A DNA stretch of 64,000 nt from Eutreptiella sp. 'Long Island Sound 2002' (Eukaryota; Euglenozoa; Euglenophyceae; Eutreptiales; Eutreptiaceae): assembly GCA_964036045.1 (NCBI GenBank), contig OZ038381.1, positions 142,638,096 to 142,702,095 on the forward strand, in the 5' to 3' direction. How positions within the stretch are numbered: the stretch's first letter is position 1; each line of letters starts with the position of its first letter. A program made the translations under genes and the position numbers. This document shows positions 45,205 to 53,288 of this stretch, piece by piece. A model generated the notes under the pieces. That model saw only the letters and a list, made by a program, of their open reading frames with translations, searched no databases and was not told where the DNA came from.

Positions 45205-48200
45205 TTACGGTGCTACAGCAGCAACCACATGGACCAATACGTCCTTGACATCCAAAGAAATACTCTTTTTCTTTAGGTAGTCCATCCAGACCGTGGTGTA
45301 CCTCGGCACAAAACTGCTCGGAGGTTCCCACGAGTCCCTGGATGCGGCGAATCCCTTCCAACGGACTTTAAAAAGCCTACCCCCAGGCGCCCCTGGGTCC
45401 GGCTTGTCCGCCAGGATCTTCTCAGCGGTGAAGTCGTCGTCCTCACCCTCGTCGTCCGAGTCCACATCGCCGGCCGTGAATTCGAAGGTGACGGGACGTC
45501 CGCTGGGGTCTGGTGCTCGGGGACGAAGCTGGGTATGGTCGCGGTCCAGGATCTTGTTATCCCCCACACGAACCGCATACACATCCTGTCCGACCTTCCG
45601 CACGATTACCCCCGGCACATACCAAGATGCCTGCCGATGCCTGGACAGGACATCCTTGTGGTGCCGCTCCACCCAAACGGTGTCTCCGAGAGCATACTTC
45701 TGGACTTTTCCCTGCTTGAAGTACTTGGCCCTCTTGTCATGCTCGTCCTGAAGTGCCTTGCACACCTTGGCCGCCGTGTCGTCCGCCTCAGCCATCATGG
45801 CATTCGCATCCCGGGCCACTTTGCCATGGTTCATCCATGGGAGAGTGCGGGACACTCGATCCCGTAGGAACAGGATGCGATGGGGCGACAGCCCAGTGGG
45901 TCCCGGAAGGTCGTGATACGCCTGGAGCACTCTCCACAGCGAGTTATACCAGTTCCGGCCCGGTTCGTCAATGTGCAGCTGGCGGAACTTCTCAAACATC
46001 TGCCGCCCGGCCACTTCAGCACGGCCATTCGACCGGCTGTGGTATGCCACGGTCTTGGCGTGCCGAATCCCCATGTGCTTGCACATCGTCTTGAACCACG
46101 TCCCCACGAATTGACTGCCCCGATCGCTGCAGATGACAGCTGGGACATCGAAAATCGTCAGCCAATGCCTGATCATGGCATTAGCGACGGTCTTGGCCTG
46201 CAGCCCCACCCCATGCTTGTCCTTCTTGTACTTCTTCTTGGACTTTTTGCCAGGGACCGCCACGATATACCCACTGTGCCTATCCACCGCCAGGATGACA
46301 CAGTCGTAGGTCTCTCCTTCCACGGTGACCTCGGGCATGGCGAATACACCCATGGCCACGGACCGCATAGGGGCCTCCGGTATAGCCGTATACACCGGGT
46401 TGCCCGCTGTGGAGTGGTTGGGGCTCTTCGTGGCCCGACACACGGCACAGTCGCTGCAGTACCTATCCAGGATGGCGTAGTACCCAGGAGGGAACTTGAA
46501 ACGCCACTCCAGGTCCTGCTGCATCTTGTCTCGGCCAGGGTGCATGAGCTGGGCTTTGTGCCAATGGTCGATGAGCTGCTCTACTCGGTTTTCGGGCACC
46601 AGCAGCTTGTCCTTGAGGAACAACTTGTCGCCATCCTCGGTCAAGCCCTCGGGCCACTCGTCGTCCGACGGGGCGCTCACGGCATTCCAGTACTTGCTCC
46701 AGTGCTCGGATGCCGTGTAGTCATCCGACCAGTCCTCTGTGAGCACCGACCTGACTAGCTCTACAGGGGCCACCATCCATTGCTCGAGGGTTTCCTCTCG
46801 AATAGCTTGGACGCGGGCACCCCGGAACTTGGCCAGGTCCGAACGGCTCGCCATCACCACAAAGCACTTGACCCCCTCTTGCTCCATGACCTTCTCCATC
46901 TCGATGATGCGCTTGGCCTCCTCGGTTTCCTCGGCGTCCCCATGGCTGGATATGTCCATCCAAGCCTTGCCCGCGGGGTAGGCCCATCGACTGAGGCAAT
47001 CTGCCACAGTGTTGTCCTTCCCCGGGACGTATACGACGCTGAGGTCGAACTTGGCGAACGTCTCATGCCATCGGGCCCTCCTTGCCGCCGGTCCCGAGGG
47101 GGTGTCGACGTGCTCCTTGTGCCAGCTCTGCAAGGACTGATGGTCCGTGCAAACCACCACCGGTTGCAATCCGATGTGGCCAGACCACTTCCTGAGCGCA
47201 CATACGATGGCGAACATCTCCTTCTCCCTCGCGGTCCAGGTGCGGCGTTGGCCCTCGGCCAGCATCCGGCTCCAGAACGCCACAGGTACATGTGACCCGT
47301 CGTCTCGGATCTGCTCGAGGACCGCCCCCACAGCATAGTCCGAGGCGTCCGTCCGTAGCACGAATCCCTTGTCCGGGTCCACCAGGAATAGCCCCAACTG
47401 CTTCAGGAGTCGCTCCTTCAGGCGGTTGAACGCATCCTCAGCCTCAGGGGTCCAGGCAAGCTTCTTCTTGCTCCCCTTCCGGCCGTCGAACTTGCCCACT
47501 TGCAGCATCTTGTGCAGCGGCCCCGAGAGTTCTGCATACATCCGGACATAGCCCGAATAGTAATTGCAGAACCCCATGAAGGACCGGAGTTCGCTGATGG
47601 TCTGGGGCTTCTCCCAGTGGTGCAGGGACGCCGGCTTCCCAGGCATGGGACAGCGCTGCCCGTGACCAACCACGTGACCCGCGAACTCCACTTCCTTCAC
47701 GAAGAGTGAGGCTTTGGTGGGCTTGCACACCATGTTGTGCTTGTCCAACTCGCTGAGCACTCGGCGCAGATCCTTCTCATGCGCGTCGATGAGCTCGTCT
47801 TCAGTCATGTTCTCCGTGCCGGACTCGATGATGATGTCATCCACGAAGGGATCGGCACAGTCCCGGACAGGACCGAGTAGGTCCTCCATCATGCGCTGGA
47901 AAGCGGCGTTGCCATTCTTGGCGCCCATAGGCACCACTTTCCACTGCATGGGCCCCAGCGGCGTCGACATCGCTGTGCAGGGCCTGGAGTCCGGGTGTAG
48001 CGGCATCTGGTGATAACCGTGTTTCAGGTCCAGCACCGTGAAAATCCGCTTTTTCTGTTGTTTTTGGAGGATGGAGTCGATCAGGGGGAGCGAATACGAG
48101 TCGTGCTCGGTCTGCTCGTTCAAACCTCTGTAATCAACCACCAACCTCCACTCGCCCTTCTCGCTCCTGGGCACGATGAAGGCTGGGCTGGCCAACTCAC

Positions 48201-49638
48201 TGTCGGAGGGTTCGATCCATCCCCGCTCAATGAATTCGGCCAACAGCTTCTTCATGGCCTCGGCCCGATCGCCCTGAAGTTGGTACTCCCGATGACGATA
48301 GATCTTGGGGTTCGGCTTCAGCTTGATCTTCGCTTTGCCGAACCTCCCACGATCTGGAGGGTTCTTGTTGGCGACGCCACTGAATAGCCGCGGATAGGCC
48401 TTGATCAGCCTGTCCTTCAGCTCGGCGACCTTCGGGTTTTCCTGGGCCTCTTCAGCCACTTGCTTCGGTATCGATACAACCGACCGCACTGCGGTATAGG
48501 CCTCTTCTGGGTCCGAGTCCGACTTCTCCTCGTCTGATATGCCGTCTTCATCGTCGTGGGTCTCGACTCCCACCGATAATCTTCGAAAATTTGCGGCCTC
48601 GGGCTGGTGCACGTCGCTACCGGTCCCCACTCTTGGAAAACCCCACGTTGGTGGGTCCGACCCAACCGGACCATCGTATTGGTCCGCGCTGTGATCCATG
48701 ACCCTCGCCACGAACTCATCCTTCTCGTACTTGCCGGTGACCAACATCTTGTCATCCCACCAATGCGGAGATGTGACCATGGCCCGCCTCTTCTTGGCTG
48801 CCACAGGGTCGTGCATCCCCATCCGCATGTAGTTGACGACGTCGTCGATCTCGGCGTGGGACAGGATATCAATGCCATCAACTGGCTGCTCCGTCCCCTC
48901 CTTGGGCTCGAACATGACCTTCATGGGCACCGCCTCCACCCTACGGATGAATGCTTCATCACCCGTGGGGTGGGCTTGCTCCCCATCCACCAGGAAAGCC
49001 TTGGTACCCCACGCTTGACCCGGGGAGGGCATTGATACACCCTTGGCGTCGATGAACAACTCCTCCTCTGGCCCGAATGACATCTCGTTCAGGGTGATGG
49101 AGTCCAGCGTCGACTTGAGACCCTCCAGCGGACATGGGGTGGATCCTATGCCGGTTATGACCAGGATCCCCTTCGCCCTATCCGCGATGATCTTTTCCAC
49201 CGTACGTCTGGTATTGTCCAGGGAGCCATGCCAATACATGGGTCCCCACTCCTTCAAACCCGATTGCCTGTGCCAGGCTGAGTCTCCTCGATGCCAATGC
49301 CTCCTACACTTCCGAAGAGGTGGGGCATACCAGGAAGCGAAGACGTCCGTCTCGGGCGCTTCAGCTCCCACCGTCTGACTCATCCTGGCGTACACTTGCG
49401 GCGCGATTCCATACTCCGTGAGCTGAACTCCACGGTCTCCTCTGGACTTGGCACCCACAGCTTGCACCGCTTGGACGATCCGATCCTCTTCCTCAGCATT
49501 CCATTGGGATGATCCGCACGCAAAGTCCGTGGACAGCCATGTGAGGCATTCGTCATCCTCCCGGACCAGCGTTGCGCGATGGGGACGACCCCAATGGCGT
49601 TGGCCACCATGAAGTCGTACCCCATGATCATATCCCAA
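45205..49638 (-). CDS. pol: TyY Pol: linker domain, RT, RNase H, integrase, chromodomain
   Basis: The 1,477-residue open frame makes and integrates element DNA. The true reading enters from the protease frame near 49583 (residue 19 or so, HRATLV) through a missing base; earlier residues are out of frame. Residues 20-400: conserved region of unknown role. RT about 425-650, with LDLKHGYHQM (Asp538) and FVDD (598-601). RNase H 760-885: RTDASDYAVG (Asp764), AREKE, CTDHQS. Integrase: HH...CSDCAVC zinc site (1026-1067), then AMGVF, where Gly1097 (46348-46350) stands for the usual first Asp, CSDRG (Asp1172) and GRAEVAG (Glu1208). GPY/F-like VPG...VRVG about 1340-1358. Chromodomain 1403-1455 (FKVRWKGF, DSWEP). 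Family assignment is firm; activity of this copy is doubtful. Confidence 0.93.
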   Translation of the reverse strand: MGYDHGVRLHGGQRHWGRPHRATLVREDDECLTWLSTDFACGSSQWNAEEEDRIVQAVQAVGAKSRGDRGVQLTEYGIAPQVYARMSQTVGAEAPETDVFASWYAPPLRKCRRHWHRGDSAWHRQSGLKEWGPMYWHGSLDNTRRTVEKIIADRAKGILVITGIGSTPCPLEGLKSTLDSITLNEMSFGPEEELFIDAKGVSMPSPGQAWGTKAFLVDGEQAHPTGDEAFIRRVEAVPMKVMFEPKEGTEQPVDGIDILSHAEIDDVVNYMRMGMHDPVAAKKRRAMVTSPHWWDDKMLVTGKYEKDEFVARVMDHSADQYDGPVGSDPPTWGFPRVGTGSDVHQPEAANFRRLSVGVETHDDEDGISDEEKSDSDPEEAYTAVRSVVSIPKQVAEEAQENPKVAELKDRLIKAYPRLFSGVANKNPPDRGRFGKAKIKLKPNPKIYRHREYQLQGDRAEAMKKLLAEFIERGWIEPSDSELASPAFIVPRSEKGEWRLVVDYRGLNEQTEHDSYSLPLIDSILQKQQKKRIFTVLDLKHGYHQMPLHPDSRPCTAMSTPLGPMQWKVVPMGAKNGNAAFQRMMEDLLGPVRDCADPFVDDIIIESGTENMTEDELIDAHEKDLRRVLSELDKHNMVCKPTKASLFVKEVEFAGHVVGHGQRCPMPGKPASLHHWEKPQTISELRSFMGFCNYYSGYVRMYAELSGPLHKMLQVGKFDGRKGSKKKLAWTPEAEDAFNRLKERLLKQLGLFLVDPDKGFVLRTDASDYAVGAVLEQIRDDGSHVPVAFWSRMLAEGQRRTWTAREKEMFAIVCALRKWSGHIGLQPVVVCTDHQSLQSWHKEHVDTPSGPAARRARWHETFAKFDLSVVYVPGKDNTVADCLSRWAYPAGKAWMDISSHGDAEETEEAKRIIEMEKVMEQEGVKCFVVMASRSDLAKFRGARVQAIREETLEQWMVAPVELVRSVLTEDWSDDYTASEHWSKYWNAVSAPSDDEWPEGLTEDGDKLFLKDKLLVPENRVEQLIDHWHKAQLMHPGRDKMQQDLEWRFKFPPGYYAILDRYCSDCAVCRATKSPNHSTAGNPVYTAIPEAPMRSVAMGVFAMPEVTVEGETYDCVILAVDRHSGYIVAVPGKKSKKKYKKDKHGVGLQAKTVANAMIRHWLTIFDVPAVICSDRGSQFVGTWFKTMCKHMGIRHAKTVAYHSRSNGRAEVAGRQMFEKFRQLHIDEPGRNWYNSLWRVLQAYHDLPGPTGLSPHRILFLRDRVSRTLPWMNHGKVARDANAMMAEADDTAAKVCKALQDEHDKRAKYFKQGKVQKYALGDTVWVERHHKDVLSRHRQASWYVPGVIVRKVGQDVYAVRVGDNKILDRDHTQLRPRAPDPSGRPVTFEFTAGDVDSDDEGEDDDFTAEKILADKPDPGAPGGRLFKVRWKGFAASRDSWEPPSSFVPRYTTVWMDYLKKKSISLDVKDVLVHVVAAVAP

Positions 49639-50270
49639 TCTGTAATGTCGGCCACATAGAAGTTCCCGGATAGAGTGCTTCTCTTCGCCTGATCAGGGCG
49701 GTTCAAGCGTTCATGTTCCCAGAATTCCATACTGATAGTGGCCTCATGGGTGCCACCACCCATGATCTCTCCGTTGGCGACCTTCAGGCGGACCGTTCTC
49801 CGGCTGGGCTGCAGGAATTCCTCCTTGAACAACCCTCTCCGGACCAGGCTCACCTGGGCACCCGTATCCACTAACACATCCACCACCTTCTCCTCTCGTC
49901 CGCACCGTACTCGCACTTTCAAGTGCAACTGCCGCTCGTCGCCATGAGGTGTATGGACGACTCTCACGGCATGCAACTCTAGCACGTCCGGGTGCATCAG
50001 GACTTCAAGGGTATGGTCACGGATGGTGTAGATCTTGGGTTGGTCCTGCCCGTCCACGGGGCTCTCCGTGGTCGCTCCTTCCTTCTTGCCATGTCCCGTA
50101 CCCACATGTACTTTCCTTGGCAGGGCGCTCCAGGGGTTGGGAGTGGCGAAACTCAGTGGTTTTGGCTCGTCTGGAGCCTTCTTCGGCACCCGATGTGCCT
50201 TCGCTTTCTCAGGGATTCCACTGATTTCCGGAGGAGAGACCTCCGAGGTCCCACTCCCGTGGGGGCTCCT
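49380..50270 (-). CDS. TyY protease (Pol N-terminal part, downstream of UAG)
   Basis: The same frame as gag continues after the UAG at 50271-50273 with no ATG needed: the first 27 codons after the stop are open, and the nearest listed initiator is GTG. Counting from that GTG (50189), DVLVDTGAQVSLV at residues 104-116 is the retropepsin active site, with Asp108. Downstream NGEIMGG and the DWDMIMGYDFMVANA block follow, as in retropepsin-like domains. The reading leaves frame near 49581-49584, where a four-base G run (plus strand) is one base short compared with TyO; residues after VVP to 49380 are not native. It would cleave Gag and Pol. Confidence 0.85.
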   Translation of the reverse strand, partial: RSPHGSGTSEVSPPEISGIPEKAKAHRVPKKAPDEPKPLSFATPNPWSALPRKVHVGTGHGKKEGATTESPVDGQDQPKIYTIRDHTLEVLMHPDVLELHAVRVVHTPHGDERQLHLKVRVRCGREEKVVDVLVDTGAQVSLVRRGLFKEEFLQPSRRTVRLKVANGEIMGGGTHEATISMEFWEHERLNRPDQAKRSTLSGNFYVADITDWDMIMGYDFMVANAIGVVPIAQRWSGRMTNASHGCPRTLRADHPNGMLRKRIGSSKRCKLWVPSPEETVEFSSRSMESRRKCTPG

Positions 50271-50273
50271 CTA
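50250..50273 (-). promoter_or_regulatory. TyY gag-pol UAG readthrough site with hairpin
   Basis: Gag ends GTC UAG AGG, and the identical frame runs on into the protease. Seven nt after the UAG a hairpin CCCAC-GGGA-GUGGG (50263-50250) can form, followed by a further GACCUC/GAGGUC inverted pair. TyO keeps the UAG, an A-G-purine next codon, the hairpin and the open frame. Stop suppression with a structure about 8 nt downstream is known for gammaretroviruses; here it is inferred from sequence only. Confidence 0.6.
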
Positions 50274-53200
50274 GACTTGGCTTCCCGCAGCCCCTTCCGG
50301 CTGCGATCCGCCAGGACTTTGTCCTCCACGTTGCCGGGCTTTGAGTTCCTCCAACGTCCTCAACATATCCTCAGCAACTTCCTCGATCGACCTCACTCGT
50401 CGGTCTTGACCAGGTCCACCACCATAGCTTCTTCCTCTGCCTTTTCCTTGGCCTTTGCCTTGGCCTTTTCCCCCGTCTCCGCCCTTCGCTTTCCAATCGG
50501 AAATCCGCTGCTCCTTGGGCTTCTTCTCGGGGTGGGCGGCGAAGTAGGCCTTCTTGTCCGCCTCGTACACCTTGCACTGACGGTGGTCGTGTGCATGGTT
50601 GTTTCCCTTGCCATAACAGACCCAGCACCCGTCGTGCTGAGACCTGTACTCTCGGAACGAGAGCGGTGGGTTCCCGATCCTCCTTGGCTCTTTGCCCTTC
50701 TTGGGTCCCACCTGGCTCCATCTGGACCGATCCTGCCCATGGTTCTTCATGTTGTGCGCCACAAACGCGAAGGAATGGGCCTCCTCGTGATCCCCCCGGG
50801 ACCAGTGATCTTGGCCACTTCCACTACCATCCTCCGCGGAGTTGGCCGTGTCCTCCTTGATCTCTCGATGATGGCGGTCTTCTCGGTGGCCTCGTTGTCC
50901 ATGACCATGTCGATGCTGCACGTGGGCCTCGTTCTTCGCATTGAGCTTCAACTCCACCGTGATGTACTTCACGATCTCGTCAAGGCTCATGCGGGCGAAG
51001 ATGACTTGCATCCTCAGCGGCTCCCCGCGCCTCCACTCCACGTTGTTGAGGCGCAGCAACCTTTGCCCCATGGAGTCCCCGAATACCTCCACGTACACGG
51101 CGTTCTTCAGGCCCAACATCCGGTTTGGTTCGCCCAGTTTCCTCCTGAAGAACTCCATGATACCCGCGTGGGTATCCTCCGCCGCCATAATCCTTACCGC
51201 CACGCGCTTCTTCGCCCTCTTCTTCTCCTCGTCCTCCACTCTCCTCTTCCAATTGCCGGGGAGGACGTCCTTCAGCAAGTGGCGGATCTCACTGGCCTCG
51301 CTCAAGTCTTCCACCAACTTGAGGCATCTGCGGTACTTCCGCAGATACCGGTTCCACTCCCGGACCCGCAACTCACCGCGGTCCAGCGGCAGTGGAATGG
51401 ACCACAGGTCCTCCAGCTTCTGATTCGGAGCGTCCACCCGCTCCTCATCCTCCAACCACTGGAGGCAGGCCTGGTCCGTCCGGATCAATCCTTCCCGGAT
51501 CTGATCCCGCAGCTCCTCCTTCAGGTCCTGCGCCAAGCGGTGTGGGAATGTCCGGCATACCCACTTGTCCCGCGGCGCTCCCCGCATCTCGCCGACGACC
51601 TCCTCGGCGAAGTCCTCCCAGTCCAGGATGAAGTCATCCAGGTTGGACGGGTTCCCGTCGTAATAGGGGATTTTGATTCCCCTGAGGTCGTCAATCCTGA
51701 TGGCCTCTCCGACGTCTCCAGCCACCACTCCACCGAGACGGATACCACCTGTGGCCGGGGGGTGTGAGTACACTCCCCATACATCCCTCTCCTCCATGGA
51801 GTGCGGTCCAGTTGGGCCTGAACCCATGAGGTTTGAAATGCAGGAAGGATTTGCCCCATCGGCCGTCCATATCCCCGTATTGGGATCCTTCGCCCACAGG
51901 TTTCCGCTTGGATGGCCTCGGCCATGTCCGTCGGCGCTTCCCATGGTTCGCCCCTGCATGGTCTGGTTCTGGATCTCGATCTTCTCTTCCGCATAGACTG
52001 CCATATTCGTCGAGAGTTGTACATCCTGGGCGGCATGGGACATCCGTACCGTCAGGCTCCTCGGGTCCGTGGTCACGTGCCCTTCCCGCATGGACCCAGC
52101 CGGTGCCGTGAGTTCCCCGAGCATTGTGGATTCGCTGAACAGGGGAACATACGGCAGCGCACCCGGGTCAACACGCGGAGGCACGTATGGTGCCTCTGCA
52201 GGGCCGCCCATGGGTTTCTCCATGGCGCTCCTGAGGGTCTTAACCCGCTCCACCAGCTCTACCGCGGCCGGCTTTGCCGGGAGCTCCGGACCCGAGGCGA
52301 GGGGCTGTTGCTCCTCTAGCCTTCTCAGGCGTCCCGACATGTCCTCCACTAAGTGGAGGAGGCTGTCCACCACTTGCTGCTGCTTCTGCAGGGCCAGCTC
52401 CAGATTCTCCCGGTACCGGGCCTGATCCGCTCGCAGCTCCTCCATGTGGTTCTCCGCGGCCGACTGGTCATCCAGAATCCCCGCGACGTCCTCCTCTAGA
52501 GCATCCTTGGCGTTGTCCAGGCGGTCAAGATGATTCACGATGGCGTCCATCCCCATCTTCGGGTACTTGCCCATGAGGAAGGACACGTGCTCCCAGTGGC
52601 ACGCAGCGTGCTTTCCGCCGGATTCAGCACATCCCGCAGTTCCCGGCACCTCAGACTCATCGCCCATGGGCGTATCGCCTATGGCGTCCGTCTCTGGTCC
52701 AGTGTGCCGGGGCACAGGTGCCGTACGGGCCCTGGCTGGCCTCTCCAAGCCCTCGGCGTCGTGCTGCAGGGCGGGCTCGGGGGCCGTATGCGCCCTGGCG
52801 ATCAGCGCGGACATCTCCGGCTCCGAAGGTGGCTCGTGGGCTGTCCGATAGCCCTCGGAGTGCCCCTCGGATTCCCACAGCCTGACCGGGCTGGGGTCCG
52901 TGTCCATAGCCCCGGCGTCCCTTGCCGCGGACTTGGGTGACCCGCGCTTCCGGTAGCGCCGGGCCCGTCCTCCACTGCTGCCTGAATGGCAGGCCTCATC
53001 CGAGTCCTCCGCGGCGGAGCGGAGGTTGCATGCCTTTCGGTAGCGACGCTCACACATGGAGACCAAGTCCTCCATGTCACGTCCTCCTCTTCCCGAGTGT
53101 CGTTCTTCTCTTCGGGCTTCAACTTCCGGAGTTCGCCATACTCTTGAACGTCTCGGTCCTTCTATGGATCCTATCTCCGGCGTGGTCTCCACCGAGTCCA

Positions 53201-53288
53201 CGATACGCACCCGGGGCGTACTTTGGCAGGGCTCATAAGTCCCCGGGTCGGCGGTTGGTAGGGGCAGCAGGTAAGCCTCTGCTACCAT
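50271..53288 (-). CDS. gag: TyY Gag, 1,005 aa
   Basis: Structural protein of the virus-like particle. The ATG (53286-53288) overlaps the LTR/primer-site junction; TyO keeps the same MVAE start. Residues 1-230: low-complexity, Arg/Glu/Pro/Ser-rich. 250-330: Leu/Glu/Gln-rich, probable coiled coil. 540-780: capsid-like helical region (IPYYDGNPSNLDDFILDWED ... RTFPHRLAQDL ... RYLRKYRRCLKLVEDL). 790-880: His/Arg/Asp-rich. 888-905: Cys-His motif C888, C891, H898, H900, H902, C905, conserved in TyO but not the usual CX2CX4HX4C knuckle. 940-960: GKGQGKG-type basic tail, likely nucleic-acid binding. About twice the length of common Ty3 Gags. Same frame as protease, separated by one UAG. Confidence 0.9.
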   Translation of the reverse strand: MVAEAYLLPLPTADPGTYEPCQSTPRVRIVDSVETTPEIGSIEGPRRSRVWRTPEVEARREERHSGRGGRDMEDLVSMCERRYRKACNLRSAAEDSDEACHSGSSGGRARRYRKRGSPKSAARDAGAMDTDPSPVRLWESEGHSEGYRTAHEPPSEPEMSALIARAHTAPEPALQHDAEGLERPARARTAPVPRHTGPETDAIGDTPMGDESEVPGTAGCAESGGKHAACHWEHVSFLMGKYPKMGMDAIVNHLDRLDNAKDALEEDVAGILDDQSAAENHMEELRADQARYRENLELALQKQQQVVDSLLHLVEDMSGRLRRLEEQQPLASGPELPAKPAAVELVERVKTLRSAMEKPMGGPAEAPYVPPRVDPGALPYVPLFSESTMLGELTAPAGSMREGHVTTDPRSLTVRMSHAAQDVQLSTNMAVYAEEKIEIQNQTMQGRTMGSADGHGRGHPSGNLWAKDPNTGIWTADGANPSCISNLMGSGPTGPHSMEERDVWGVYSHPPATGGIRLGGVVAGDVGEAIRIDDLRGIKIPYYDGNPSNLDDFILDWEDFAEEVVGEMRGAPRDKWVCRTFPHRLAQDLKEELRDQIREGLIRTDQACLQWLEDEERVDAPNQKLEDLWSIPLPLDRGELRVREWNRYLRKYRRCLKLVEDLSEASEIRHLLKDVLPGNWKRRVEDEEKKRAKKRVAVRIMAAEDTHAGIMEFFRRKLGEPNRMLGLKNAVYVEVFGDSMGQRLLRLNNVEWRRGEPLRMQVIFARMSLDEIVKYITVELKLNAKNEAHVQHRHGHGQRGHREDRHHREIKEDTANSAEDGSGSGQDHWSRGDHEEAHSFAFVAHNMKNHGQDRSRWSQVGPKKGKEPRRIGNPPLSFREYRSQHDGCWVCYGKGNNHAHDHRQCKVYEADKKAYFAAHPEKKPKEQRISDWKAKGGDGGKGQGKGQGKGRGRSYGGGPGQDRRVRSIEEVAEDMLRTLEELKARQRGGQSPGGSQPEGAAGSQV
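53276..53287 (-). other. TyY primer-binding site (initiator Met tRNA type)
   Basis: Minus strand TGGTAGCAGAGG immediately after the LTR end TTTA, with no spacer. It pairs with a tRNA 3' end CCTCTGCTACCA. The gag ATG uses the last LTR base plus the first two primer-site bases. Confidence 0.8.

Noticed and set aside
45880-46758. 292-codon plus-strand open frame opposite integrase
   Set aside because: Antisense shadow of the integrase reading, which has clear catalytic motifs on the minus strand.
49992-51767. 591-codon plus-strand open frame opposite gag and protease
   Set aside because: It is the antisense of real, GC-rich gag codons, has no motif, and runs across the gag/pol boundary; a compositional shadow.
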